Positions 20,321-30,339 of a stretch of DNA of 57,011 nucleotides are shown here, piece after piece. Source of the stretch: Blattamonas nauphoetae (lineage: Eukaryota > Preaxostyla > Oxymonadida). The stretch lies in assembly GCA_033064195.1 (NCBI GenBank), contig JARBJD010000411.1:1-57011 (forward strand), given 5' to 3'. The first letter of the stretch is position 1. The number at the start of each line of letters is the position of its first letter. A program made the translations under genes and the position numbers. Below the pieces are notes generated by a model, which was not told where the DNA came from, searched no databases, and was given only the letters and a program-made list of their open reading frames with translations.

Positions 20321-20609
20321 ATAATAAAAAAATTAACGTTTGTTTTGTCAATGAATGAAAAAACCCTTTAGATTTAAGTTTGCTAAATGGGGTCACTTTT
20401 TTGACTAAATAATTGAATTTGAACCCAAAAAAGGTATCCACCAAAATGCAAGAAAACAAGTATTATCCGGCATTTCGGAATCATAGCTGATTGTACTTTA
20501 AAAATAATACTCTGTTCAATCGGAATTGAGAATCACTATTCAGTTCCCAGTATTATAATTCCCGGACTAATTGCAATCTAGGTAGGTATCGATATTCTTC
20601 TTCTATACT

Positions 20610-20939
20610 ACCTACCACCATCTCGTGTGATCGTATCAATGTCACTCACTGCTCTATTTTTTTATTTTTCTTAAATTCGCGGATAAGTTGAGATCAACCC
20701 TTTCCTTGAAAAAAATGAGAACCAAATACCGGAAGCCGGAATGATAGTGCCCTCAGAAACCCGCGCAAAATACATAAACCCGCGCAAAATCCATTTATCA
20801 AAAAATCATGATGAAACAATTCCGATGATCTCGAATTTCACTCCTTTTTACTCACAAACACTTATTTCCCAAGTGAATTCAAATGATCTTTTTATTTCTG
20901 GTTTGATCTTCATTAAATTCTTCAAAAGTGTGTAATATG
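20610..20939. other. Host flank right of the Polinton
   Basis: No gene is seen. A T-rich stretch 'ctatttttttatttttctta' near 20653-20672 resembles the element's start motif although it lies outside the TIR. The rest is AT-rich spacer up to the 3' end of the VPS13-like gene. Confidence 0.4.
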
Positions 20940-23900
20940 GATGGTATTGGTGTTTGAAATGAAACTAAAATGGTAGAAAGATATATTCAATGGATGGTGT
21001 TCTGATCGAGGTGTTTCCTGATGATCTCTGGCACCTCCATGTTCTGCACAAGATCGATGTTTGATTCCTCCTCTACTCCGCCACTTGACTCGTTTGTTGT
21101 GGTATTCCTCTGGGGAAATGATTCGGATTGCCTCTTGTAGATCTCCTGAGATAAACATACAATGGAGTGTATTCATCGAAAATGACTGCGAGGGGAGGGA
21201 AATGAGAAGCTAGTTGTCTGCCTGAAGAAGGAGGAGTGATAAGTGAGAAAGGACGAGCACGGAAGATGGGAATGACGAGGACAGTAGAAGAAAAGGACCG
21301 AAGGAGAAAGAGGGTATGAAGAACGAGCATTACGCAAACGATGGATTCTTCATCGTAGCCCATCCTCTTCGCGTTCGCTAAATAAAACGCCCCGCGTGCT
21401 TCCTTCAGATAGTACGGCTTCATTCCTGATGTCTTAACACACATTACTAAGTGAGCACAGAAACACACCTGCCAATCCAGCGAGGAGCACGGACACGGCC
21501 TCTCCTCTTCTGGTCGAAGATAGTTGACGCATACTTCACTTCATCGATTGTCTTCGTTGCATGATCGACAGTTCCTACGACTGGTTTGACAACCGTTCCA
21601 ACAAGTCCTTGACCAATGTATTTGAAGAATCCTTTCGCTCCGTCTCACCCGGCGCCTCGCACAGGATCGACACACAAGTGAGACCAGTTGCGATATCCTT
21701 TCCCAATGCCTTGAATCCTTGTGCGAGTGATTGACCATGGTGCTGGAGAGGAGAGCATGATGAGAATGAGAAGCACGCCGATTGTTGAGTGTTTTAGAAG
21801 GCCAGCCACTCCTCCCCAAATTCCGGAGAGGCCACCACTGATCAAGGAAGCTATGAAGAGTAAAGAATGACAATGAAGGGGAACGAGACAAACCGGGTGC
21901 CTTTGTTCACACCATCCTTCGGGTCGTAATACATCCGCTTCACGTCTTGTTTCAGCTGCGATTTGAAGTGGGAGACGATGGACGAGACGAGTTGGGGCAT
22001 GTAGAGAGAGGACGAGGATGAGAAGAAGAAAGAACAGACCTGTCGGTGAGGTTTGTGGTGAAGAAGCCGCTGAAGGGCATCTCCTTCTCTTCGCTGTTAA
22101 CCAATGCTGAGACAATGTCAACGAGACGAGGGAAGCACACTCAACGAGATCTTGCTGAACAGGTTCTTCATCATGATTTCATCTGTCTTCTCTTTTTCTC
22201 TTTGTGGTCTTTCCGCTGTTCTTTGACTTTTGATGCAGAGGTGAGATCATCGGAGACGTCGGATTCCGGAAAGTGGGAGAAGAGAAAACGGAAAAGTGAT
22301 GAATGAGACAAGAACACACTGAATAAGAGCCCTCCATCAAGTTGATTGTCGCCACGACGCAGATTGGTTGGATGACAAAGTCCTCAAAATAGAACACAAG
22401 ATCCCTCTCAGGAGTGAGGCCAATTGTGGCTGGAATCGGCGGTGACCCTGACGGAGACGGCACGGAATCAACCGACCTCGTTGACAAACCAGCTGCCTGG
22501 AAGGGATGAGATGGGATGGGACTAGAGTTTCTTCTGTTTGAACTTTACTGTCTTCATCTCTTCGATTTCCTACTCCTTCATCACTCTTTTCACTGCCTTG
22601 AAATCAAACGATGCCACAACTCGCATGAGCGACATCACAAACTTCTCCTCGGCAAGCAGTTCGAGTTGATGGACGAGTGTCCCAAACACAGAAACGTAGT
22701 CAACAGACTGGTCATCGAGCAGCGTCAGTATGAACCACACAGAGACGACTGGCTGTGCTTCAGGATAGCTTGTCTGCTTTCCATTATTGTCGACGAACGA
22801 CGTTTCTGTTTGACCGAGCACGACTGGGTACATTGGAAGTCGCTGGTCGTTGTCGAGCTGTAGCTCCTTAACACTCGCACTGATCTTTTGGTAGGTGGCG
22901 CCTTCGAAGAAGTCCAGTCCGATCTCTTCGATTGAGATGTGAGAGACGACGTATGGAGTGTGGAGTGAGTGAGTGAAGTGTATTGCTGTTGCAAGCGGAG
23001 AGGAGTGGCAAAGCTTGGCTGGAGCAGTGTCAGTTCGTGGTCTCGTCTAGCTCCTCCTTGTCGGACTTCGAGAGCCGTTTGTTCTGATCGATTCGTTTGA
23101 ATGATCGTTTTCAGGCTTCGGCGTCGGAGGAGTGGAAGAATGGAAGTGAGTCGTTCATTGGGCTGTAAGTGTTGTCCACATGTTTGTCGGTATGGAGGTT
23201 TGAGATTCCTGCCACAACAAACTACCTCACGTGGAGGAAGCGGTTGTGCACACAGTTCTGAACGAAGAAGAGTGGAGAAACTGTGATTACAGTCGAGTTT
23301 AAGAACTCTTTCTTCCCTTCCTCCATCGACATGGCAACATCACACGCTTTGTTGTCTTTGACAAGAGTTGCAGTCTGTGCCGTGATTTCTCGTCCGATAG
23401 GAATCAGGGCTGTAGAGATTGGAGAGTCGTGTGTGCAGGAAAGGGTGACATGCGAATTGTCGAATTCGGCGCAAATTGAAAGTTGTCGTTTGTGGCCAGC
23501 TTGAGGACAGAAGAACACTGTGTCGATGGTCTCTTCGAAGGCGTTCGTGAAAATGTCGACCATAGTGATACACACCTTGTTACTTGTGAATCTGGCTTGA
23601 AGAGGAATAAGAATCCGATTCTGACTGAAAGCGAATGGTTGTGATTCGTTGCCTGAGAGAACCTTTGACTCTGCGAATGGAGTCAGCGAGTGTCGGAACG
23701 AGAGCTGTGTGTGGATTTCCGACCTTCCGAGGAGTGGAGATTTGTCAAACTGGATATGGGTGGTTGAGGGAGGGAGTTCTTCGTGATGATGGACGGTTTG
23801 AAAGTGATGACGACAGTAGGTATCGATCAACTCTAACAGAAGATCATCATCGAAGTCAAAGTCCATTCCGAAGCTGTCTGAGTCGTCGTCGGATCACGAA

Positions 23901-26900
23901 CCTCAACCAGACGATGAAAGCTGCGTGAGAGAGATCAATGCTCCATCACGAGCTTGGCTGGGGTGGGCAGAATGGAGAGAACCTGTCTCTGAATCAGTTC
24001 CAGCATCATCTTCTTCTTCCGCAGATTGAACGTCATTCCCGTTCCCGATGTAAACATCTCGTTCGATCGAAGATTGTCGCCTTCCAGAACAGACACGACT
24101 GCGCTGAACACCAACACGCCAGACAACGGCTGGATCTGTGGGAGGAGGACATGGGGCGTGCTCTCGCTTGTGTAGACAACAGACATTCCTGACCTCTCCT
24201 ATAAATCTTGGATGAGGAGGGGCGGGGATGCTTCCAGTGGATGAAAAGAGCGTATCCTTGGCGTTTCGAGCTAGACGAGGGTGTCATCTGGATGGACGAG
24301 TCCATCAGCTGAAGAGTGACGTTGTACCATCCGTGCGGGGGGATGTACTGTTCGTGGAGGACAATGTTGACTGACGCTGCTGGGGGGTGCTTTCTTTGCT
24401 TGATTTGGATTTGGAGGACTTTTCCGCTTCTTTTTGTTGGCCTGATACTGTCTGGACAAAGGAGACTTGCATTGGGATGGCGGTTGAATTTCGAATGCAG
24501 AACGGTGAGGTGATGAGAAGGACTCTTCGACCAAACTCAAAGAAGCAGTGAATTTGGGACAGAGCAGAAATCTTTGGAGGGATAGTCGCTTTCGAAGTTC
24601 TTGTAGAGGACGAGGTCGACCCTTTCTGAACGATGACAGGCGCGTCCATTCCTGATTCGATCACGATGGTCTGCCGGTTCCTCTGGTTGACCATTTTGAT
24701 TCTCAGTCCACATGGTTTCTGATGACAAAGGCAGAGTCAAGTTTGGCCTTCGTCGCATTCGCAGCCGTGACTTGCGAGACATGTGATGTTGTCGAAGGAT
24801 GGAGGCCAGTTGAGGTAGTTGCGTGTTTCACTGAGTCTGTGTCGCCTCCTGTCCAATCTTCTCCAAAGTGCTCCTCACTCAAAGAGGGAAGATCTTTGAT
24901 TGTTTCGAGGAAATCGTTTTGAGCTTCCTCAGCTTGGTAACCTGCGCAAGTCTGTTTGATTCGCGATGCATTGCCAGAGTTCAGCTGTCCCAGTTTCACA
25001 ATCACTTCGAGAAAGTCAAGCGACGACAGTGTGTCAACGACGTACGAGATGAGAGTGTCGATCATCTCGCGAGTGCCATTCAGATTGATGGAGTCAGGAA
25101 TGGTCACAGACGCCCGGACGGAGGGGAGGAGGGTTGGCTCGAGCACGAGAAACATCGTGAATGGATCAATGAGCGGCTCGAAGAAATTCAGACTAGGATT
25201 GAACACATGACACACAGGCGAAGTATTTGACAAACAGTCAGCAAGAGAAGGAGAGACCAGTCGCTTTGGTGATCTCTGTCATTGCTTCTGCAATCGAAGC
25301 GAGGATGGAGAACGGATGTGGTGGCTCCTTCATAGCATCACTTTCCGTGACGATCCCGACGGATTGAGGAGGAGTGGGAGGGCATAGAATGATTGGAGAG
25401 TTGGAATTTCTGGGAGTTCGAGAGTGTCGTACACCTGCTGGCCGTCAGAGAACGAGAATGATACGAACGGGGCATCGCTTGTGCAATCCTGAAGGATGAC
25501 GTGTTTATTATCGCTTGTGTTCACGTCGAAGGCTGATCGGAAGCTGGAGCGAGGATTCGGTGGCAGAGAGAGGTGTCATAGTACGAGAGAGGATAGAGAG
25601 GCACCTCCTTGTTAGGGAAGAGGGCGGCGATGAAGGCGTTCTGACTGAGGGCGAGTTCCTTGTTCATTCCTTCCTCTCGAACGAGCTTCAGGCGAGCTGG
25701 GTTGCTGACCAGGATTTGTGGGTCTTGCAAAGTGAACAGTCCGCTGATGAGGGCGTGCGGTTGCGAGACGATTCGAGCTACGGCAATGTCCTCCTTCACC
25801 TCTCGGAATCGAGTGATTTGGACACCTTTGATTCCATGGCTGGTCTTGCAGAGGAGGTCAAACTGAGTGAAGAGCTGGCTGAATCCAGCAAGGAAGGCGA
25901 GATGCTCTGCTGTCTACTCTTTCTCGTGATTCACAACCATCGGTGGTTGGAGGACAATATCAGCTCCGTGAGATGTTGACATCGACAGAGCATACGACAT
26001 GTTGATATGTGCGTTCTCAATCACATGAACTGTGATGTCTTTGACAGCAAGAGAGATGCAAGCTGGGGCGTCGAACTGTGAGACGATCTGCTTCGAGATG
26101 TCGGCGATTGTTTCTGTGTCAATCGAACTTGGCGGTGGGACAACTTCGACAGTCTGTCTTTTGACACGGACACTTGCGCCTTCGAAGATCTCGTCCTCGT
26201 CAAACTGAACGACGCAGGGTTTGGGCATTCCGGTGGCAGTAGCAGTCTCAGGAGTGGTTGTGTTGGTTATGAACTCGGTGTAGTTTGTGAGCATGGACGT
26301 CAACTTTGTGATTGCCTGGAGAAGCGGGTCGACAACAGCGAGAGCAGTGTGAACAACATCAAACACGAAAGGAATATTGACTTGGAGTTGAGGAGAGTCC
26401 ATCAGAACATCGACGTTGATGGCCAGGCTCTTCTCGATGAGGATTTGGACGGAGAGAGGGGGAGGCTGCAGCTTGAACGAGAGGTCGTGGTGTCTGTCGA
26501 ACGTGATGAGTGGAGCAGTTGTGTTCTTGACCATGTGCGTTGGCTTCTTGACGACGGTTCCTTCTGGTGGTGTGGGAGGGTTCAACGAGAGAACTGTGGT
26601 GAATGAGGTGAACGGTCTCCATTCTCCGGATGAAATAGACTGCGTGCCTGACAGCGAATGGTTGTCGCCGGGAAGAGTGCGTGCGTCCAAAATCGTCATC
26701 GATTGGACTCCGATGGTGAGTAGCAGGCCTTCGTTTCTTTGAAGGATGAGACTGACGACTTGGATGCTCTCAATCAACATGTACATGAGCGGGTCTCGGA
26801 TGGGGATCAACGAGCTCAGTTTTTGTGTTGATTCCAGCTCTGCGTGTGGAGTGGCGAAGAGATACACGGAAACAGACGAGACGTTGACTGAGAAGAGCAG

Positions 26901-27790
26901 AAGTGGACGAGAGCCGGATAGGAAACGGTCGAATGCTGCATCGTCCAACTTGGTCAGGTCTGCCGCGGGGAGGAGTTTGTTGTTTCCTTCGCGTTTGGCG
27001 GCGATGGCCTTCCCTTCCGAGCGTGGTGAGCTTGCCGATGAAGGCGTTGATCTGCTTTTATGCCTCGCTCATCACGTTCTCCACTGTTTTGTTGATGCTG
27101 GGAACAACAATCTCTTCAGCTGGCTTCGACGGGCCATTGGCGGATTCGTGCGACGGTGCAGCTGTGACAGCGGACGATGAGTCAGACTTCATCAGATGTC
27201 GGAAGAAGGCGAACGAGTGTTCGGGGAATTCGGAGACATTCGACGAGAGGATCGAGTTGACAGTTTCGATCAGATATCCGTCAGCAGCGATTTCGATGGC
27301 TGATGTGGATATTCCCAGCGTCAACGTGAGTAAGAGACACAGCACACCAAACGAAGTAGGCTTGGCAAGACAGTTGCAGCATGGGCTGTGTGTAAACGTA
27401 TCAGAACAGAAGTCGCCAAGGCAGTCACCATAATGGTCACTGGGTGCTGTGAAGAAGGTGAAAGACAGATTCTCGATGGATTCCACTCAGTCTTCAGTCA
27501 TCCAAGGACGGTCTCGAGGATGTCTTTAAGTTGAGTGCCAAGGACCGAGAAATGAAAATGGAGAGAGTGAAGGACGATAAAAGGCGCGAAGAGAGAATCA
27601 AGACAACAGAATGAAGAATGACTGAAATGGAAAGATGGAACGAAGGAAGAGATACGTCGGCACTTGTGAGGTCTTTGGAGAGATCTTCGAGAGAGGCTGA
27701 CGAATTGTGAGTTGAAGGAAAGTGGAGACGAAATAGGCAGAGGTGGGGGTTGGGGACAGAGATCATCGATGAGAGGAGTAGTGGAATGAT
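20940..27790 (-). pseudogene. VPS13: VPS13-like bridge lipid-transfer protein, decayed
   Basis: VPS13 proteins move lipids between membranes at contact sites. Recognisable blocks in minus-strand order are: 'FSQLFTQFDLLCKTSHGIKG' near 25860; a SHR-BD-type segment ending 'STVITVSPLFFVQNCVHNR' near 23240; 'YPVVLGQTETSFVDNNGKQT' near 22800; a C-terminal domain with 'ISGGLSGIWGGVAGLL' near 21820 and 'YIGQGLVGTVVKPVVGTVDH' near 21590; and 'RRGRVRAPRWIG' near 21475. Short introns fit at 21743-21776 (34 nt, phase 0) and 21433-21468 (36 nt). In-frame TAA (27058-27060) and TAG (25914-25916) sit where glutamine would fit. Several small frame changes (near 27030, 25540, 25370, 25250) and some in-frame TGA make the gene broken as given, or the sequence carries indel errors. 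No N-terminal chorein domain is seen in this span. Confidence 0.7.
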
Positions 27791-27793
27791 TAG

Positions 27794-28215
27794 GGTGTGT
27801 TTCAGGTATCATCAGAGTGTGTTTCAGGGATCATCAGAGTGTGTTTCAGGGATCATCAGAGTGTGTTTCAGGGATCATCAGAGTGTGTTTCAGGGATCAT
27901 CAGAGTGTGTTTCAGGGATCATCAGAGTGTGTTTCAGGGATCATCAGAGTGTGTTTCAGGGATCATCAGAGTGTGTTTCAGGGATCATCAGAGTGTGTTT
28001 CAGGGATCATCAGAGTGTGTTTCAGGGATCATCAGAGTGTGTTTCAGGGATCATCAGAGTGTGTTTCAGGGATCATCAGAGTGTGTTTCAGGGATCATCA
28101 GAGTGTGTTTCAGGGATCATCAGAGTGTGTTTCAGGGATCATCAGAGTGTGTTTCAGGGATCATCAGAGTGAGTTTGAGTGATCATCAGAGTGAGTGTGA
28201 GTGATCATCAGAGTA
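27794..28215 (+). repeat. 22-bp minisatellite, ~19 copies
   Basis: Unit 'gtgtgtttcagggatcatca' plus 'ga', nearly perfect over about 17 copies and then degenerating to 'gtgagtgtgagtgatcatca'. The unit has no stop codon on the plus strand in any frame, which produces long meaningless frames. It abuts the 5' end of the VPS13-like span on one side and runs into the last codons of the pogo-type transposase on the other. Confidence 0.95.
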
Positions 28216-30148
28216 TGTTAGAGAAATCATCCGACAGTGTTCCGTCTCTCATCATCAATGCTTCTTCAGTGAATCCCTCACAGTCAATAACTCTGTCCAA
28301 GAACAGTGGCGTTGAATCGGAATCATCACTCTCAAGAATGTAGTCTTTCATACGACGCTTTTTCAATTGTCGACAGGAGTTTCTTGGTTTCGTGTGATTA
28401 TCTTGTTCGAATTCGTAAGAGGATATGTCGTGACTTTCGCTCTCCACTGCTTTCTTCCTCGATCTTTTGGACTTTGAATGTTTCTGTTTCGATTCCTTCA
28501 GCTCCATCTTCTGAGTCAAGTCAGCCTGTTTGCGTTTGTTGTCCAATTCTATCCCAAGTCGGTCAGCGATTAAAGCATCAATTTCTTTTTTCTTTTCTTT
28601 CAGTTCAGTCAAACTTAACGATTTGCAACTTTGAGTTCTCTTCTTCTTCTCGATAACCTCTGCTTCGTCAGATTGTCTGTTTGACAGTTTGTCTGCTTTG
28701 ATTTTGTCTTTGAGGATTCTTATTTGGTGACATTTCACTTCCAGTTCACCAATAAACTCCATCAATGTCTCATCTGTTTTTTCTGTAAGATCGACGTTCT
28801 TGAGAGCAGCATCGAGTTTTGCATCATAAAGCACCCATTCTGTTTGCATCTCGTACGAGTTTAGTTGGCGAGACGAGAGCGAGAGATAACGTCGTGTTCG
28901 AGTGGGCGGATCGAGTTGAGGAAGAGTCGAGAGGATGATGTCGGGATTGAAAGGCTCAATACCCGTGTGTTTGAATGCAGAGCTGATCAGGTTCCAACTT
29001 AGCGCTTTCCTTGCTGCAGACTGGATCTGGATCACCCAATCCACGAATTCAGCACTTCTCCGACTCTTCTTCGGCATACCAACGACCTGGTCGAGTGCAG
29101 CTTTGAAAGAGGCGTTGGGTGCGTGGTCCAGAGGTTGTGTGAGAGAAGATGTGTTTGAAGGGAGGCACAGAGAGTCAATTCCATGTCCACCTAATTCCTC
29201 CCACAGCTTGCGATCCATTCGACTACTGTGTCCGTCGAAGATCAAGAGTGCACGAGAGTTTTGATTTTGGAGTCGTTCCCTTCGCCTTTTGACGTCTGAG
29301 ACGAGTGTGGACAGAAGAATGGAACGAAATAATGTTTTGTTCATCCAGCCCGTGTGGGTCTGGTGAAAACAGAAGTCAAGGGGTTGATGATTTGCGAGGA
29401 GGTCCATATCCACATCGGATGGGAAAATCAGATGTGAAGTGAGGGCCTGTCCATCCGCACAAACTACAAACAGCATTGTGCACGAGAAAATGAGATTATT
29501 TGACTGAACGTAAGCCTTGGGTTGTGTAACCGCCACAACCTTCTTTTCCCTTGGCGTGTTTGTTGCCACAAGTGACGTTTCGTCCAAATTGATGATAAGT
29601 TGAGGGGGATATTGATGTTTTTTTCGAAGTTTATCCAATGTCACGAAAAAGGGTTGAACATGTGATTGAACGAGGTAGGATTCGCGAATTGGTGCGATCA
29701 ACTCTGGGTATTTTTGGTGGAGGAGAGGTTGATTCGACACCCAGTTAGAAACCCAAGAAACTGATGGTTCGATGATGGACAGAGAAGTGGCACAGGATCG
29801 ACCAGTTCTAATTTCTTTAGCAATGCCAGCAATTTCGCGGTATGTGGGAGCTAGATTCATTTGTGAGCGAACTAAGATTCGAATGAGGAGTTCAAACTGC
29901 TCTGATCCCGCTAGATATGGAGGTCTACCGTTTCTACAGATTGACTCTCCCTTTATCGTCTGATCCCTCGCGCGAGACAGTTGCCAACGTGAAAGAGGTG
30001 TTGTTGACTCAATTGGCACTGAGGACTTGGCGACGAGCTGTCCATTGAACAAAACTAGTTTTGGAGGCCTTCCCCTCGGTTTTGGTGTTGGAACCATGGT
30101 GGTGGGTCGAAGAAGGACAGCAAGCGGGATTAGTTGTTCTTCGTCCAT
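28208..30148 (-). CDS. pogo/Tigger-type DDE transposase, intact
   Basis: 646 residues, no introns, ending at TGA. A Tc1/mariner-superfamily transposase of the DDE_1 (pogo/Tigger) type, which would cut and paste a DNA transposon. It has an AT-hook-like 'KPRGRPPK' near residue 22 and a helix-turn-helix-like region at about 60-130. The catalytic core is 'INLDETSLVA' (first Asp, about residue 188), 'LLIFDGHSSRMD' (second, about 304) and 'SNTSSLTQPLDHAP' (third, about 336). About 230 C-terminal residues form a Lys/Glu-rich coiled-coil-like tail with a nuclear-localisation-like 'KSKRSRKKAVE'. It is the only long whole frame in this decayed region, so it is either a young element or a retained gene. 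I could not define inverted repeats at its ends. It has no in-frame TAA/TAG. Confidence 0.85.
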   Translation of the reverse strand: MDEEQLIPLAVLLRPTTMVPTPKPRGRPPKLVLFNGQLVAKSSVPIESTTPLSRWQLSRARDQTIKGESICRNGRPPYLAGSEQFELLIRILVRSQMNLAPTYREIAGIAKEIRTGRSCATSLSIIEPSVSWVSNWVSNQPLLHQKYPELIAPIRESYLVQSHVQPFFVTLDKLRKKHQYPPQLIINLDETSLVATNTPREKKVVAVTQPKAYVQSNNLIFSCTMLFVVCADGQALTSHLIFPSDVDMDLLANHQPLDFCFHQTHTGWMNKTLFRSILLSTLVSDVKRRRERLQNQNSRALLIFDGHSSRMDRKLWEELGGHGIDSLCLPSNTSSLTQPLDHAPNASFKAALDQVVGMPKKSRRSAEFVDWVIQIQSAARKALSWNLISSAFKHTGIEPFNPDIILSTLPQLDPPTRTRRYLSLSSRQLNSYEMQTEWVLYDAKLDAALKNVDLTEKTDETLMEFIGELEVKCHQIRILKDKIKADKLSNRQSDEAEVIEKKKRTQSCKSLSLTELKEKKKEIDALIADRLGIELDNKRKQADLTQKMELKESKQKHSKSKRSRKKAVESESHDISSYEFEQDNHTKPRNSCRQLKKRRMKDYILESDDSDSTPLFLDRVIDCEGFTEEALMMRDGTLSDDFSNIL

Positions 30149-30339
30149 GTATGGAAAATCACGCCCATATTCAGATGTACGAGATTCTCGACTGAATGAG
30201 TGATAGGAGAACTAAGCGAATCGTTTCTAACAGAGGTGACCGAACACATATTGATCTCGCAGATGACTCAAGCATGATAATCAATGAGCTGGATAGAAGT
30301 GTACAGACATTTCAGTGGGAATTTGTCTCCACCCATAAG
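30149..30339. other. Spacer upstream of the transposase
   Basis: No gene is seen. It contains the region 5' of the transposase start and runs into the 20-bp satellite. Confidence 0.4.

Larger units (their letters stand above)
3205..20609. mobile_element. Polinton/Maverick element, nearly complete
   Basis: A 17.4-kb self-synthesising DNA element. It is bounded by long inverted repeats beginning AGTATAGAAG and carries the Polinton hallmark set: protein-primed DNA polymerase B, retroviral-type (RVE) integrase, an A32/FtsK-HerA packaging ATPase and large capsid-like proteins. Gene order is TIR gene, polB, integrase, 128-aa gene, ATPase (reverse), 321-aa gene, 197-aa gene, two short MAPG proteins, two large paralogous capsid-like genes, a 136-aa gene, TIR gene. 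The capsid and packaging half looks whole; polymerase and integrase regions carry several breaks in total. Outer TIR segments are more than about 95% alike by eye, suggesting a fairly recent insertion or homogenised ends. I could not find a matching 6-bp target duplication. Confidence 0.9.
19024..20609 (-). repeat. Polinton right terminal inverted repeat (~1.58 kb)
   Basis: Reverse complement partner of 3205-4782. The terminal match starts at the sequence read as AGTATAGAAG on the minus strand (20609 inward). Flanking bases differ between the two sides. Confidence 0.85.

Noticed and set aside
25515-27433. Plus-strand frames of 85-176 codons across the VPS13-like region
   Set aside because: They are antisense shadows; the conserved motifs and introns are on the minus strand.
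27794-28215. CRISPR-like regular repeats
   Set aside because: Units are head-to-tail with no unique spacers and the sequence is eukaryotic; the same holds for the other arrays.
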